The notes under the pieces are model-generated. The model was not told where the DNA came from, ran no database searches, and saw only the letters and a list, made by a program, of their open reading frames with translations. Shown here one piece after another: positions 7,148-14,190 of a DNA stretch of 15,320 nucleotides; the first letter of the stretch is position 1; each line of letters opens with the position of its first letter. A program made the position numbers and the translations under genes. Source of the stretch: Dehalococcoidia bacterium (GTDB taxonomy: Bacteria > Chloroflexota > Dehalococcoidia > GIF9 > AB-539-J10); NCBI GenBank assembly GCA_030626915.1, contig DAOUTC010000012.1, forward strand, positions 1-15,320, written 5' to 3'.

Positions 7148-8569
7148 TTATCCTCTCCAAAAGCGAGGCAAAAATATCATCAAAACTGTAAACAATTCCA
7201 ACCTACCTAACCACATGCAGATAATTAAAAGCAGCTTTCCCGCTCCAGGAAGCCAGGCATAATTTAATGCCGGACCAACCCCACCCAATCCAGGCCCTAC
7301 ATTCCCTAAAGTAGCAGCCACCGCTGAGAGCGAGGTTTCCAAATCAAGCCCTAAAAAACCGAGTATTATAGAAGCCGCAGCCGCCACAAGGAAGTAAAGG
7401 AAAACAAAAGAGATTATATCCCGAATTATTTCATCTGAGAGCGGCTTCTGGTTGTATTTAACTGGAATCACGGCTTTGGGAAAAATAGCTTTCCTCATCA
7501 TCCCCCTACTATGCTTCAACAGGGTTAAACTCCGCACCACTTTTATCGCTCCCCCGGTGGAGCCACCACAGCCCCCAATGAACATCAAAGCTAAAAACAC
7601 CATTTTAGCCCCAAAGTGCCAGGAACCAAAATCGCAGGTAACAAAGCCAGTGGTAGTCATAATCGAGAGCGCCTGGAATAGACTATACCGATATGAGCCA
7701 AGGCCTTGAGAAAGGATTAGCAGTAACGTAGCTGAGGCTAAAAGAATTAAGTAAAGCCTGAATTCCTCATCTCTAAATATTTTGAAGTTTCCCCTTAAAA
7801 CATGGTAATGGACAAGGAAATTTGTGCCAGCTAGGAACATAAAGACCATGATGATATATTCAGCTAAGGGGTTAGCATAAGCTCCAATGCTCCCTGAAGT
7901 AGGGGTAAATCCGCCAGTAGGAAGGGTACAAAAGGAAATGCAAATTGAGTCAAAAAGGTTGAGTTTGGCCAGAAAATAGAGCAGCGCCATCTCAGCAGCA
8001 GTGAAACCCACGTAAATTCTCCAAAGAATTCTTGCCGTGGTCTTAATTCTGGGACGAAGCCTTTCAGGCATAGGGCCAGGAAATTCCCGCCCAAAGAGCT
8101 GAGAGCCTCCTACTGCTAACTTTGGTAAGATAGCAATAAAAAGAGCTATCACTCCCATCCCACCCAGCCATTGGGTAAGGCTACGCCATAAGAGCACACT
8201 TCTAGGTAGGCCTTCTACCCTCTCCAGTATAGTAGCACCAGTGGTAGTGAAACCAGACATAGCTTCAAAGAAGGCATTGAGGAAATTCCAGCCAAAAAAC
8301 ACATAAGGAACCGCTCCAAGGAGTGGCACAAGAAGCCAGGTGAAAGCCACTATGGAAAACCCATCGGCACGCTCTATTACCCTCGTGGTTCTAAATCCAA
8401 ATTCAAGGGACAGGCCAATAGCCAAAGTGAGCAGTAGCGAATATAAAAAAATCCGCCAGTTCTCGCTATAATAGAAAGCCGCTGCTAAGGGGAGAATGTA
8501 AATTAAAGCGAGATATTTTAGAATTGAACCAATGATATGTAGGGTTAACCTTACCCTTTGGTGAACCAT
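7148..8569 (-). CDS. trkH: TrkH-type potassium uptake channel subunit
   Basis: A 473-residue integral membrane protein of the Trk/Ktr/HKT superfamily, the K+-conducting subunit gated by TrkA. The fold is four M1-P-M2 repeats. The filter glycines are visible in all four pore loops: GFTTTGATI (Gly111), TLPTGGFTP (about 219), MTTTGFVT (Gly308) and TLGNVGPGLGG (about 422-425). The loop GGCGGSTGGAIKVVR at 332-346 is a conserved TrkH element, and the C-terminus has the usual WLGRLELFTVL. The length fits the family. The start ATG lies inside the end of trkA (19-base overlap), so translation is likely coupled; no separate Shine-Dalgarno is evident. Expected partner: the TrkA protein encoded just upstream. 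Confidence 0.95.
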   Translation of the reverse strand: MVHQRVRLTLHIIGSILKYLALIYILPLAAAFYYSENWRIFLYSLLLTLAIGLSLEFGFRTTRVIERADGFSIVAFTWLLVPLLGAVPYVFFGWNFLNAFFEAMSGFTTTGATILERVEGLPRSVLLWRSLTQWLGGMGVIALFIAILPKLAVGGSQLFGREFPGPMPERLRPRIKTTARILWRIYVGFTAAEMALLYFLAKLNLFDSICISFCTLPTGGFTPTSGSIGAYANPLAEYIIMVFMFLAGTNFLVHYHVLRGNFKIFRDEEFRLYLILLASATLLLILSQGLGSYRYSLFQALSIMTTTGFVTCDFGSWHFGAKMVFLALMFIGGCGGSTGGAIKVVRSLTLLKHSRGMMRKAIFPKAVIPVKYNQKPLSDEIIRDIISFVFLYFLVAAAASIILGFLGLDLETSLSAVAATLGNVGPGLGGVGPALNYAWLPGAGKLLLIICMWLGRLELFTVLMIFLPRFWRG

Positions 8570-9207
8570 CTATTCATAAAATCGACTCCCTTTTTGGTAG
8601 ATTTCCAATCTACAATGAGAGTCAGCCAATCTTTGGGCTCCATCTTAGCATCTTTATCCAAATATTTTCCCCTCCGCTCCAGCACAAGTATTTTCATACC
8701 ATTCGGAGTTCCTATTTCGGAGACTTTCTTGCCCACACACCTCATGCCTTCCTCAACCTCTATTTCGAAAATCTCTGCCCTTTCAAAAGAGAGAAAATCC
8801 TTCACATAAGGCTGTAAAATCATTCGGCTGATATGCTTTGCTACTACAGCATAGGGTTTAATCTGGAAACCAATTCCTGCTTGTTTAAAAGTTTCCGCAT
8901 GTACTGCGTCATTAACCACAGAAATCACTTTCCTTGCTCCCATTTCCCTAGCTGTCATACAAATCATTAAGTTATCTGAGTCATCATTAGTTAAGGCAAC
9001 TAAAGCGTCTGCGTTGCCGACCCTCGCTTCCTCCAGAACCGACTTCTGGGTAGCATCCCCAGTTAGCACCATAACGTCGGAAGACGCTGCCATTTCAGTG
9101 CACCTTGCTTCATCTGAGTCTACAACCACTACCTCATTTCCTTCTTTAACCAGAAGTTCAGCAAGGTACCTTCCTGTACTGCTCAAGCCTGCTATTATAA
9201 AGTACAT
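8551..9207 (-). CDS. trkA: TrkA-type regulatory subunit of potassium uptake (RCK/KTN protein)
   Basis: A 218-residue cytoplasmic protein with one RCK_N (TrkA_N) domain at about 1-125 and one RCK_C (TrkA_C) domain at about 140-205. It is thus the short, KtrA-like form rather than the duplicated E. coli TrkA. It binds nucleotide and gates TrkH. The Rossmann loop reads GLSSTG at residues 7-12, so the middle glycine of GxGxxG is serine here. Asp30 at the end of the second strand and the GDAT block at 50-53 are kept. ATG 9205-9207 gives a start directly on the first beta strand (MYFIIAG), with only a weak AAAG ahead of it. It is followed by trkH with a 19-base overlap; recO lies 187 bases upstream, so the pair may have its own promoter in that gap. 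Confidence 0.93.
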   Translation of the reverse strand: MYFIIAGLSSTGRYLAELLVKEGNEVVVVDSDEARCTEMAASSDVMVLTGDATQKSVLEEARVGNADALVALTNDDSDNLMICMTAREMGARKVISVVNDAVHAETFKQAGIGFQIKPYAVVAKHISRMILQPYVKDFLSFERAEIFEIEVEEGMRCVGKKVSEIGTPNGMKILVLERRGKYLDKDAKMEPKDWLTLIVDWKSTKKGVDFMNRWFTKG

Positions 9208-9394
9208 TTCTTTATCTGCTCATTAACAAAATTTTGGCTCATCCTCTCAAAGGATGAGCTTCGACTCGAGGATAGTGCGCAAATTTATGTCTAGCTTTGA
9301 CACGCCAACTAATATCCAAATTTAAACCACCCCATATCGCAACTGCATTAATTTCAATTGTGAAGGCGATTTTAGTTTCTTTCATAAACTTTTG
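9208..9394. other. Gap between recO and trkA
   Basis: A non-coding stretch of 187 bases. Apart from the hairpin at 9237-9259 I find no repeat or RNA gene in it. On the minus strand a TTGGCG...TAAATT pair with a 15-base spacer could be a weak promoter for trkA, but the spacing is poor and I give it little weight. The plus-strand frame crossing the right part into recO has no recognisable protein features. Confidence 0.5.
9237..9259 (-). terminator. Hairpin after recO, possible transcription terminator
   Basis: GCTCATCC (9237-9244) and GGATGAGC (9252-9259) form a perfect 8-bp stem with a seven-base loop. In the minus direction it follows recO by about 135 bases and is followed by CAAAATTTTG, a poor T-run. 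It could end the dnaX-recR-recO transcript or sit in the trkA leader; the sequence does not decide. Confidence 0.4.
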
Positions 9395-10153
9395 TCAACT
9401 CCCTCTTAGTTCCTCCAGCCAGGCTATTGATTTAACCTCTCGCTGCAAAAGATATTTTATATACCCCTGCATCGCCTGTCTCAACTGGGAAGATAATTCC
9501 GATTTCATCTTTACCCGCTTTGCAGTAGCATAATCACAGTCTTGCCACAAGCGAAGAATTTTCAAACTATCTACCGAAAGAGGATGAGATTCAGGCTCTT
9601 TCTCACTACAATGGGGACACAAGATTCCACCCTGGCTAAAACTGAAGGAATTGACCACTGGCCTGAGAGGCGAATTGCAGATAACACATTGGTGCAATTG
9701 AGGGCGGTAGCCAAGATAATGAAGAAAATGAAGCTCAAAATAGCGTAACACGATTTCACTGCTATCCGTCTGACATAGCCGACGCAAAGTATCAAGCAGT
9801 AGAGCAAACAAGGGGGGATTCCCATTGTTCTCTACGGTAAAGGAATCAATGAGCTCCAAGAGGTAAAGGCCACAAGACATACCCCATAAATCGCTTTTCA
9901 AAGCTAGGAAACCATCAATAGTTTGACTTTGGGTAACAATATCGAGGTTACGTCCTCTGGCCAGCATCATCAAACTATGAGTCAAAGGTTCTACATTACC
10001 CCCCAATTTGCTCCCTGGGCGGCAAGCCCCCTTAGCTACCGCTTTCAGCTTGCCAAATTCAGGAGTATAAATAGTAAGAATTTTATCAGCTTCACCAAGC
10101 TTGGTTTGCTTAATAATAATGGCTTGAGTTTGATAACTTCGGGGTGTTCCCAT
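9395..10153 (-). CDS. recO: DNA repair protein RecO
   Basis: A 252-residue recombination mediator that, with RecR, loads RecA onto SSB-covered single strands. The N-terminal OB fold is recognisable (QTQAIIIKQTKLGEADKIL, then IYTPEFGKLKAVAKGA). The C-terminal helical domain carries a zinc site, Cys156-x2-Cys159 and Cys179-x2-Cys182 (CVIC...CPHC). The frame extends upstream to 10246, but those 31 residues overlap recR in another frame and do not look like RecO. I start at ATG 10153, where AAAGGTG lies just upstream and the protein begins MGTPRSYQTQ, one short step before the conserved strand. It begins 10 bases after the recR stop. dnaX-recR-recO is thus a compact unit placing clamp-loader and gap-repair genes together. 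Confidence 0.94.
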   Translation of the reverse strand: MGTPRSYQTQAIIIKQTKLGEADKILTIYTPEFGKLKAVAKGACRPGSKLGGNVEPLTHSLMMLARGRNLDIVTQSQTIDGFLALKSDLWGMSCGLYLLELIDSFTVENNGNPPLFALLLDTLRRLCQTDSSEIVLRYFELHFLHYLGYRPQLHQCVICNSPLRPVVNSFSFSQGGILCPHCSEKEPESHPLSVDSLKILRLWQDCDYATAKRVKMKSELSSQLRQAMQGYIKYLLQREVKSIAWLEELRGS

Positions 10154-10163
10154 CCACACCTTT

Positions 10164-10763
10164 TTAGAATTCCCGTCGGTCCTCAAGAGCTTGGCCCAAA
10201 GTCGCATCATCGGCATATTCCAGGTCAGCACCAAAGGGCAAGCCACGAGCTAGACGGGTAATACGCACGCCCAAAGGGAGTATCATGCGGCGAAGATACA
10301 TAGCAGTGGTTTCACCCTCTAGATTAGGATTGGTTGCCAGGATTACTTCAGTTACTGAACCATCTTGAAGGCGAGATAAAAGCCCCCTCGTCTTCAACTC
10401 CTCAGGCCCTATTCCCTGCGCTGGGCTAACAGCCCCATGGAGCACATGGTAAACACCTTTATACTTCCCAGTCCGCTCTAGAGGAGGAATATCTGAAGGC
10501 CTCTCAACAACACAGATTTTAGAATGGTCGCGCTCCTTGTCCTGACAAATGGGGCAAGGGTCACAATCGGTGATATTAAAGCAAATTGAGCAAAGCCCTA
10601 TCTTTTCCTTCAGAGCCAGAATAGCCTCAGCTAAAGCTTCGGCTTCTTCACCCGGCCTGTGTAATAAATAATAAGCCAACCGTTGAGCACTCTTAGGCCC
10701 AATTCCGGGTAATTTACTAAATGCTTCGATTAACCTAGCTAAAGGCTGGCAAGAAATCATCAT
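10164..10763 (-). CDS. recR: Recombination mediator RecR
   Basis: About 199 residues. RecR acts with RecO (and RecF) in RecA loading at gaps. In order: helix-hairpin-helix (FSKLPGIGPKSAQRLAYYLL, about 15-34), the four-Cys zinc finger (Cys58-x2-Cys61, Cys70-x2-Cys73), the Toprim domain (ICVVERPSDI onward, with ILATNPNLEGETTAMYL), and the C-terminal wall GVRITRLARGLPFGADLEYADDATL. The start is uncertain. Tandem ATG codons at 10763 and 10760 sit right after the dnaX stop, with AAGGGG immediately adjacent (too close for ideal spacing). A TTG at 10787, overlapping dnaX, has GGGAG at good spacing and would add eight residues. Homology begins at PLARLIEAF and fits all of these. Translational coupling to dnaX is likely in any case. 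Confidence 0.95.
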   Translation of the reverse strand: MMISCQPLARLIEAFSKLPGIGPKSAQRLAYYLLHRPGEEAEALAEAILALKEKIGLCSICFNITDCDPCPICQDKERDHSKICVVERPSDIPPLERTGKYKGVYHVLHGAVSPAQGIGPEELKTRGLLSRLQDGSVTEVILATNPNLEGETTAMYLRRMILPLGVRITRLARGLPFGADLEYADDATLGQALEDRREF

Positions 10764-10767
10764 CCCC

Positions 10768-12342
10768 TTACAATCCTTGGTCAACAATCTTGGCTCCCAT
10801 TTCCAGAGCAGCTTTAATCAAAGGACTTTGCTTCCTCGCCTGAGATGGGATTTTCCTTTTACGGTCAACCAAGATACACCTTACCTTATAGGTCTGACCA
10901 AAAACCTCTTTAAGCTTTCTCTCCACCAGATGTAGATACTTAGGGTCTTCAATCTTTTCTTTATGGAAGGGATAATAAAACCCTAATACTAAAGTATCGT
11001 CCTCAAGAGCTACTGGCTCACAGGCGCTACGCAAAAAAGCATCCAAATTGCCGCTAGAACCCTCCCCGCGTAAAGATTGGATGAATTCCCTCCACCGACT
11101 ACGCACATAGTCAATATCTTGAGGAACCTCCGTGTGTGAAGTCTTAATACTGCTTGCCACCACAGGAATTTCAGTTCCCTGAGTAGCCTGGATTGACTCG
11201 CGTACCGATTCAGTAACTTCCCTTATCTCTGGAGGTTCAGTCGCGGTTGACTCCCCTCGCCCGTTCACTGAAGATAAGCCACAGTCTATTAAAGCTAACT
11301 CTAGAGGCAGAGTGGAATAACTATCACTGCGAAAATCTATGCTGGAGAAAAGTTTGACCGCTCTAAGCAAATATTCTAGTGTGGTAGTAGCCACAAGTCC
11401 TTTCATCTCAGATAAATCTTCACTAGTAGCATTTAGAGCTTCTTCACATTGAGATTTAGTCAGCAATAATCCTCGGAGATACTTTACTAACTCCAAATTG
11501 AACTGGCGGAGGTCAATGCCATCGCTATTGACGCTATTTATAACCTGGAGGCCAGCGGAGATATTCTTATTAACAATATGTTTTGCTAATTGCCTAACTC
11601 TCATATCACCGGTTAATCCCAATGATGCCTGAACTTGAGCAAAGTTAATTTGATTGCCATGATAAGCAAGCAACTCTTGCAATATATTTTCAGCATCACG
11701 GAGACTCCCAGTGGCTGCCTGAGCAATAAGTTTGAGAGATTCGACTCCAACATGAATGTCCTCTTTTTGACATATTAGCTCCAGTTTATTTGTTATTGCT
11801 GTTTGAGATAGGCGACGAAAATTAAATCGCTGGCATCTCGACATAATAGTAGGTATCACTTTATGCGGTTCTGTAGTGGCCAAGATAAAAATCATATGAG
11901 GAGGCGGTTCTTCCAGAGTCTTGAGCAAGGCGTTAGAAGCTGCCTCAGTAAGCATATGAACTTCGTCTATAATATACACCTTATAGCGAGTAAGGCTGGG
12001 AGCATAATTCACCTTTTCCCTGAGGCTACGAACTTCGTCAATACCACGATTGCTAGCAGCATCTATTTCTATCACGTCTAAAGCTCTACCTCCAGTAATT
12101 GAGCCACATATATCACAAGCATTACATGGCTCGGCATGTACTTGATTGGGACAGTTAACTGCTTTAGCTAAGATGCGTGCTGTGCTGGTTTTTCCCGTAC
12201 CCCGAGGACCACAAAAAAGGTAAGCATGGGCTATTTTCCCGCTCTCCACTGCATGGTGCAAAGTCTGAGTTATTGGCTCCTGCCCCACCACCTCAGCTAA
12301 AGTCTGCGGACGCCACTTGCGATAAAAAACCTCAAATCCCAT
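10768..12342 (-). CDS. dnaX: DNA polymerase III subunit gamma/tau
   Basis: A 524-residue clamp-loader ATPase. The AAA+ module is intact: YRKWRPQTLAEVVGQ at 7-21, Walker A GPRGTGKT at 45-52, zinc Cys64/Cys73/Cys76/Cys79, Walker B IIDEVH at 124-129, sensor 1 ATTEPH at 155-160 and the arginine finger in SRC at 168-170. Domain III runs to about 360. A variable linker (about 370-410, rich in Glu, Thr and Ser) follows. Last comes a C-terminal domain (about 415-510) with YVRSRWREFIQSL, the tau-like tail of the short Gram-positive type. No long A-run that would drive a gamma frameshift was seen. ATG 12342 has AAGGGTGG a few bases upstream and a TATAAT box at 12354-12359. recR follows directly; the usual ybaB gene is not between them. 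Confidence 0.96.
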   Translation of the reverse strand: MGFEVFYRKWRPQTLAEVVGQEPITQTLHHAVESGKIAHAYLFCGPRGTGKTSTARILAKAVNCPNQVHAEPCNACDICGSITGGRALDVIEIDAASNRGIDEVRSLREKVNYAPSLTRYKVYIIDEVHMLTEAASNALLKTLEEPPPHMIFILATTEPHKVIPTIMSRCQRFNFRRLSQTAITNKLELICQKEDIHVGVESLKLIAQAATGSLRDAENILQELLAYHGNQINFAQVQASLGLTGDMRVRQLAKHIVNKNISAGLQVINSVNSDGIDLRQFNLELVKYLRGLLLTKSQCEEALNATSEDLSEMKGLVATTTLEYLLRAVKLFSSIDFRSDSYSTLPLELALIDCGLSSVNGRGESTATEPPEIREVTESVRESIQATQGTEIPVVASSIKTSHTEVPQDIDYVRSRWREFIQSLRGEGSSGNLDAFLRSACEPVALEDDTLVLGFYYPFHKEKIEDPKYLHLVERKLKEVFGQTYKVRCILVDRKRKIPSQARKQSPLIKAALEMGAKIVDQGL

Positions 12343-12353
12343 TATCCACCCTT

Positions 12354-12381
12354 ATTATACTCCTCACCACTCAATCCACAA
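12354..12381 (-). promoter_or_regulatory. Possible sigma-70-type promoter of dnaX
   Basis: On the minus strand a perfect TATAAT (12354-12359) has TTGTGG (12376-12381) 16 bases upstream. With normal spacing the transcript would begin about five bases before the dnaX ATG and would lose the AGGGTGG ribosome binding site. Either the message is nearly leaderless or the box is not used. Confidence 0.35.
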
Positions 12382-12400
12382 AAGGATTTTTTAAACCAAA

Positions 12401-13228
12401 TTATCGGTTTGAATCACTTTCTACCTTAGAAAGTGTTTTATCATAATTTTCTTTTATAACCTTGATAGCTTGTTGCAAGCCAGGTTTAGCTGCCTGTGGA
12501 GCCTCTTCTAAAGCATACTCTAATACATATAAACTATGTTCACGACTATCACTTAGCATTATTTTTACTTCCTCCATACCCCTCCCTCTAGCAAAAGCTT
12601 CTGCTTCCTCTGGAGGAGCTGAAGTTGCAGCCGGTGCTTTTGGCGCCTTTACCACAATTTCCTCCTCCCCAGCTTTATATACCTGGCCCAAGTGATTGGC
12701 AATCTGCTCGGTCAATATAGAAATTTTGCCGTCCTTCCCCTGACAAGCCATGCCGGCAATTTCCACTGCCCTTCGCTCAGCAAATTGAATATGAAGTTTT
12801 GCTTTGCCTATATCAGAGAAGGCCAATGTTAGTCTCACTTGCTCCCCGGCTAACTTAACAGGATAAAAAGGCTCATCGGGCAAAGCATATGCTGAGGCAG
12901 CAACTGTTCCCACGCCGATAAGCAGAAAACCTAAAATTGCAGTCGTAGCTAGAGCCCACTTCCTGCGCCAAATAGGAATCCTGGCTCTCCTTTCCGCTTT
13001 CTCCTGCTGGGCATGAAACATCGCTTGAAGCCGAGAATGAACCCTAGCCTTAAACTCAGGAGCGGGTTGAATAGCAGAAGATTTCTGAATAAAGACAAGG
13101 CTAGTTTGGAGTAAAGGCTCTAATTCAGATGCTTGCTCAGGATAAGCCTTGAGACAACCTTCAATGCTTTCACCCCTGAGCATTTGTCCTAGACACTCAT
13201 TAAAAATATCTTCTAACTTCTGATTCAT
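12401..13228 (-). CDS. DUF5667-type membrane protein, candidate anti-sigma factor
   Basis: A 275-residue protein with one membrane segment at about 91-114, preceded by a positive patch (RRKW, ERRARIPIWRRK) that places the N-terminus in the cytoplasm. Residues 1-70 (ECLGQMLRGESIEGCLKAYPEQASELEPLL) match the N-terminal module of Chloroflexota anti-sigma-like proteins. After the membrane segment, LPDEPFYPVKLAGEQVRL and GKAKLHIQFAERR are the DUF5667 core. The C-terminal part is helical, with an Ala/Pro/Glu-rich linker around 195-212. It starts three bases after the stop of the ECF sigma gene, so the two are surely co-transcribed, and a role in holding that sigma factor at the membrane is inferred from this. 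No zinc-type HxxxCxxC anti-sigma motif is present. Cys12 and Cys25 are the N-terminal cysteines. Confidence 0.8.
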   Translation of the reverse strand: MNQKLEDIFNECLGQMLRGESIEGCLKAYPEQASELEPLLQTSLVFIQKSSAIQPAPEFKARVHSRLQAMFHAQQEKAERRARIPIWRRKWALATTAILGFLLIGVGTVAASAYALPDEPFYPVKLAGEQVRLTLAFSDIGKAKLHIQFAERRAVEIAGMACQGKDGKISILTEQIANHLGQVYKAGEEEIVVKAPKAPAATSAPPEEAEAFARGRGMEEVKIMLSDSREHSLYVLEYALEEAPQAAKPGLQQAIKVIKENYDKTLSKVESDSNR

Positions 13229-13231
13229 ATT

Positions 13232-13771
13232 TTACTTGCCACCCGACAACATTTTCCTTAATGCCACTATGGCATTATATTGCAAAGCCTTTACTGTGCC
13301 TGTATTTTTCCCCAAGACTCTGGCTGTCTCCGCAGTAGAAAGCTCAGCACCAAAACGGAGTGAAATTACTTCCCGTTGAGCTGGAGATAATTTCTCTACA
13401 TTTTTGATCAGTTCCTCAATTTCAAGCCCTCGTTCTGCTGTAAATGCTGGATTTGACTCACTAAGCAAAGTTATATCATTATCTAAAGCCATCTTTTTCA
13501 CTTTTCCCTCTTTCCTGAAATAATCCATCACCTGGTTATGTGCGATGCGAAATAGCCAGGAACTAAAAGGCAAATTTCGCCACTTATAAGAGCCAATCGC
13601 CTCTAAAGCTTTAACAAATACCTCCTGAGTTAAGTCCTCGGCTTCAGCTTGATTTCCCACTTTGAGATAAACATAGCGATAAATCTTGTCCAGATGCTCC
13701 TCATAAAGCTGGGTAAAGGCTTCTCCATCGCCCTTTATCGCTCGAGAGACTGTATCCTTTTCAATAGACAT
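13232..13771 (-). CDS. ECF-type RNA polymerase sigma factor
   Basis: A 179-residue alternative sigma factor with only regions 2 and 4. Region 2 is at about 13-90: EAFTQLYEEHLDKIYRYVY, AEDLTQEVFVKAL, and SSWLFRIAHNQVMDYFRK. Region 4 is at about 118-175: LSPAQREVISLRFGAELSTAETA followed by the recognition helix NTGTVKALQYNAIVALRK. The frame extends to a TTG at 13843, but the extra 24 residues are hydrophobic and unlike family N-termini, so I choose ATG 13771 (MSIEKDTVSRAI). No Shine-Dalgarno precedes it. Instead a perfect 11-bp-arm palindrome (13763-13787) covers the ATG and a TATAAT lies at 13785-13790. The DUF5667 gene follows at a 3-base gap. The signal and target genes are unknown. Confidence 0.92.
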   Translation of the reverse strand: MSIEKDTVSRAIKGDGEAFTQLYEEHLDKIYRYVYLKVGNQAEAEDLTQEVFVKALEAIGSYKWRNLPFSSWLFRIAHNQVMDYFRKEGKVKKMALDNDITLLSESNPAFTAERGLEIEELIKNVEKLSPAQREVISLRFGAELSTAETARVLGKNTGTVKALQYNAIVALRKMLSGGK

Positions 13772-13787
13772 CAAACTGATGTCTATT
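13763..13787. promoter_or_regulatory. Perfect palindrome over the ECF sigma start codon
   Basis: AATAGACATCA (13763-13773) and TGATGTCTATT (13777-13787) are exact complements separated by three bases. On the minus strand the right-hand part of the hairpin contains the ATG (13769-13771), so the start codon would be paired in RNA. As DNA it is a candidate operator between the -10 box and the gene. Confidence 0.6.
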
Positions 13788-13790
13788 ATA
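13785..13790 (-). promoter_or_regulatory. Possible -10 box of the ECF sigma gene
   Basis: A perfect TATAAT on the minus strand overlaps the outer edge of the start-codon palindrome. No TTGACA-like hexamer stands 16-18 bases upstream (the region is CT-rich), so it may need an activator or be fortuitous. A transcript from it would have a leader of about seven bases. Confidence 0.3.
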
Positions 13791-13947
13791 TAGGAAAACG
13801 AAAAAGAGGGAAAAAGGTTTATTGTCAGTGCAAATGCAGCCAAGCGTTGAATTCACAGCAAAGAAAAATACGGGGGATTTATACTAAACCTTACAAGTTT
13901 TGTCATAGAGACTGGCTTCTCTTTATCTCAGCAATATCACATTTCTA
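13791..13947. other. Upstream region of the ECF sigma gene
   Basis: Non-coding on present evidence. It holds a purine-rich patch on the plus strand (about 13798-13818) and no tRNA, repeat or protein motif that I recognise. Frames crossing it on the plus strand are antisense to the sigma gene and run on into the palindromic repeat. Confidence 0.45.
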
Positions 13948-14070
13948 TGTCATTGCGAGGGACGAAGTCCCAAAGCAATCTTGTAGGGTTGGCGCTTATC
14001 CCCAACCGCTAAGGCGGGGATAAATCCCGCCACTACAAAGTAGGATTGCCACGCTTCGCTCGCAATGACA
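13948..14070. repeat. Nested palindromic repeats (CATTGCGAG type with an insert in its loop)
   Basis: The outer element has ends TGTCATTGCGAG (13948-13959) and CTCGCAATGACA (14059-14070), perfect complements. They continue inward to GCAATC (13975-13980) and GATTGC (14044-14049). Between these, where a short loop is usual, lies a second element bounded by TTGTAG (13981-13986) and CTACAA (14033-14038). It has its own hairpins: GGTTGG with CCAACC, and GGCGGG with CCCGCC around an AT-rich loop. The outer type is widespread in several bacterial groups. The inner one resembles other small GC-rich palindromes. Neither codes for protein. Confidence 0.8.
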
Positions 14071-14190
14071 AGGAACGAGGGATTAGAGAAGCAAAGCTCT
14101 ACATTAACGACGTCAAAAAACTAGCTGAAGTTTAGTAAGGGCAATAAAACCTAAAAAATCGCATTAACTTATCTTGGAGCACAATTAAGA
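14071..14190. other. Spacer between repeats, no gene seen
   Basis: These 120 bases between the nested repeat and the next hairpin contain no frame with recognisable protein features, no tRNA and no clear promoter. With the flanking elements they make up the roughly 500-base gap between the lipoprotein and ECF sigma genes. Confidence 0.45.

Noticed and set aside
9297..9748. Plus-strand frames opposite the 3' part of recO (9297-9533 and 9542-9748)
   Set aside because: They overlap conserved RecO sequence including the zinc site, have no ribosome binding sites and give low-complexity products.
10154..10246. 31-residue N-terminal extension of RecO
   Set aside because: It overlaps recR in another frame, does not resemble RecO, and ATG 10153 has a ribosome binding site.
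11030..11040. Run of six T (coding strand) in dnaX as a programmed frameshift site
   Set aside because: It lies in the C-terminal domain (Asp-Ala-Phe-Leu), with no stem-loop or early stop in the alternative frame that I can tie to gamma production, and the frame is intact to the end.
13649..14023. 124-codon plus-strand frame opposite the ECF sigma gene
   Set aside because: It is antisense to conserved sigma region 2 and runs on into the CATTGCGAG repeat; its product has no recognisable domain.
13981..14040. Stem-loops in the gap as a tRNA or small structured RNA gene
   Set aside because: No tRNA arms or conserved T-loop sequence; the stems belong to inverted-repeat elements.
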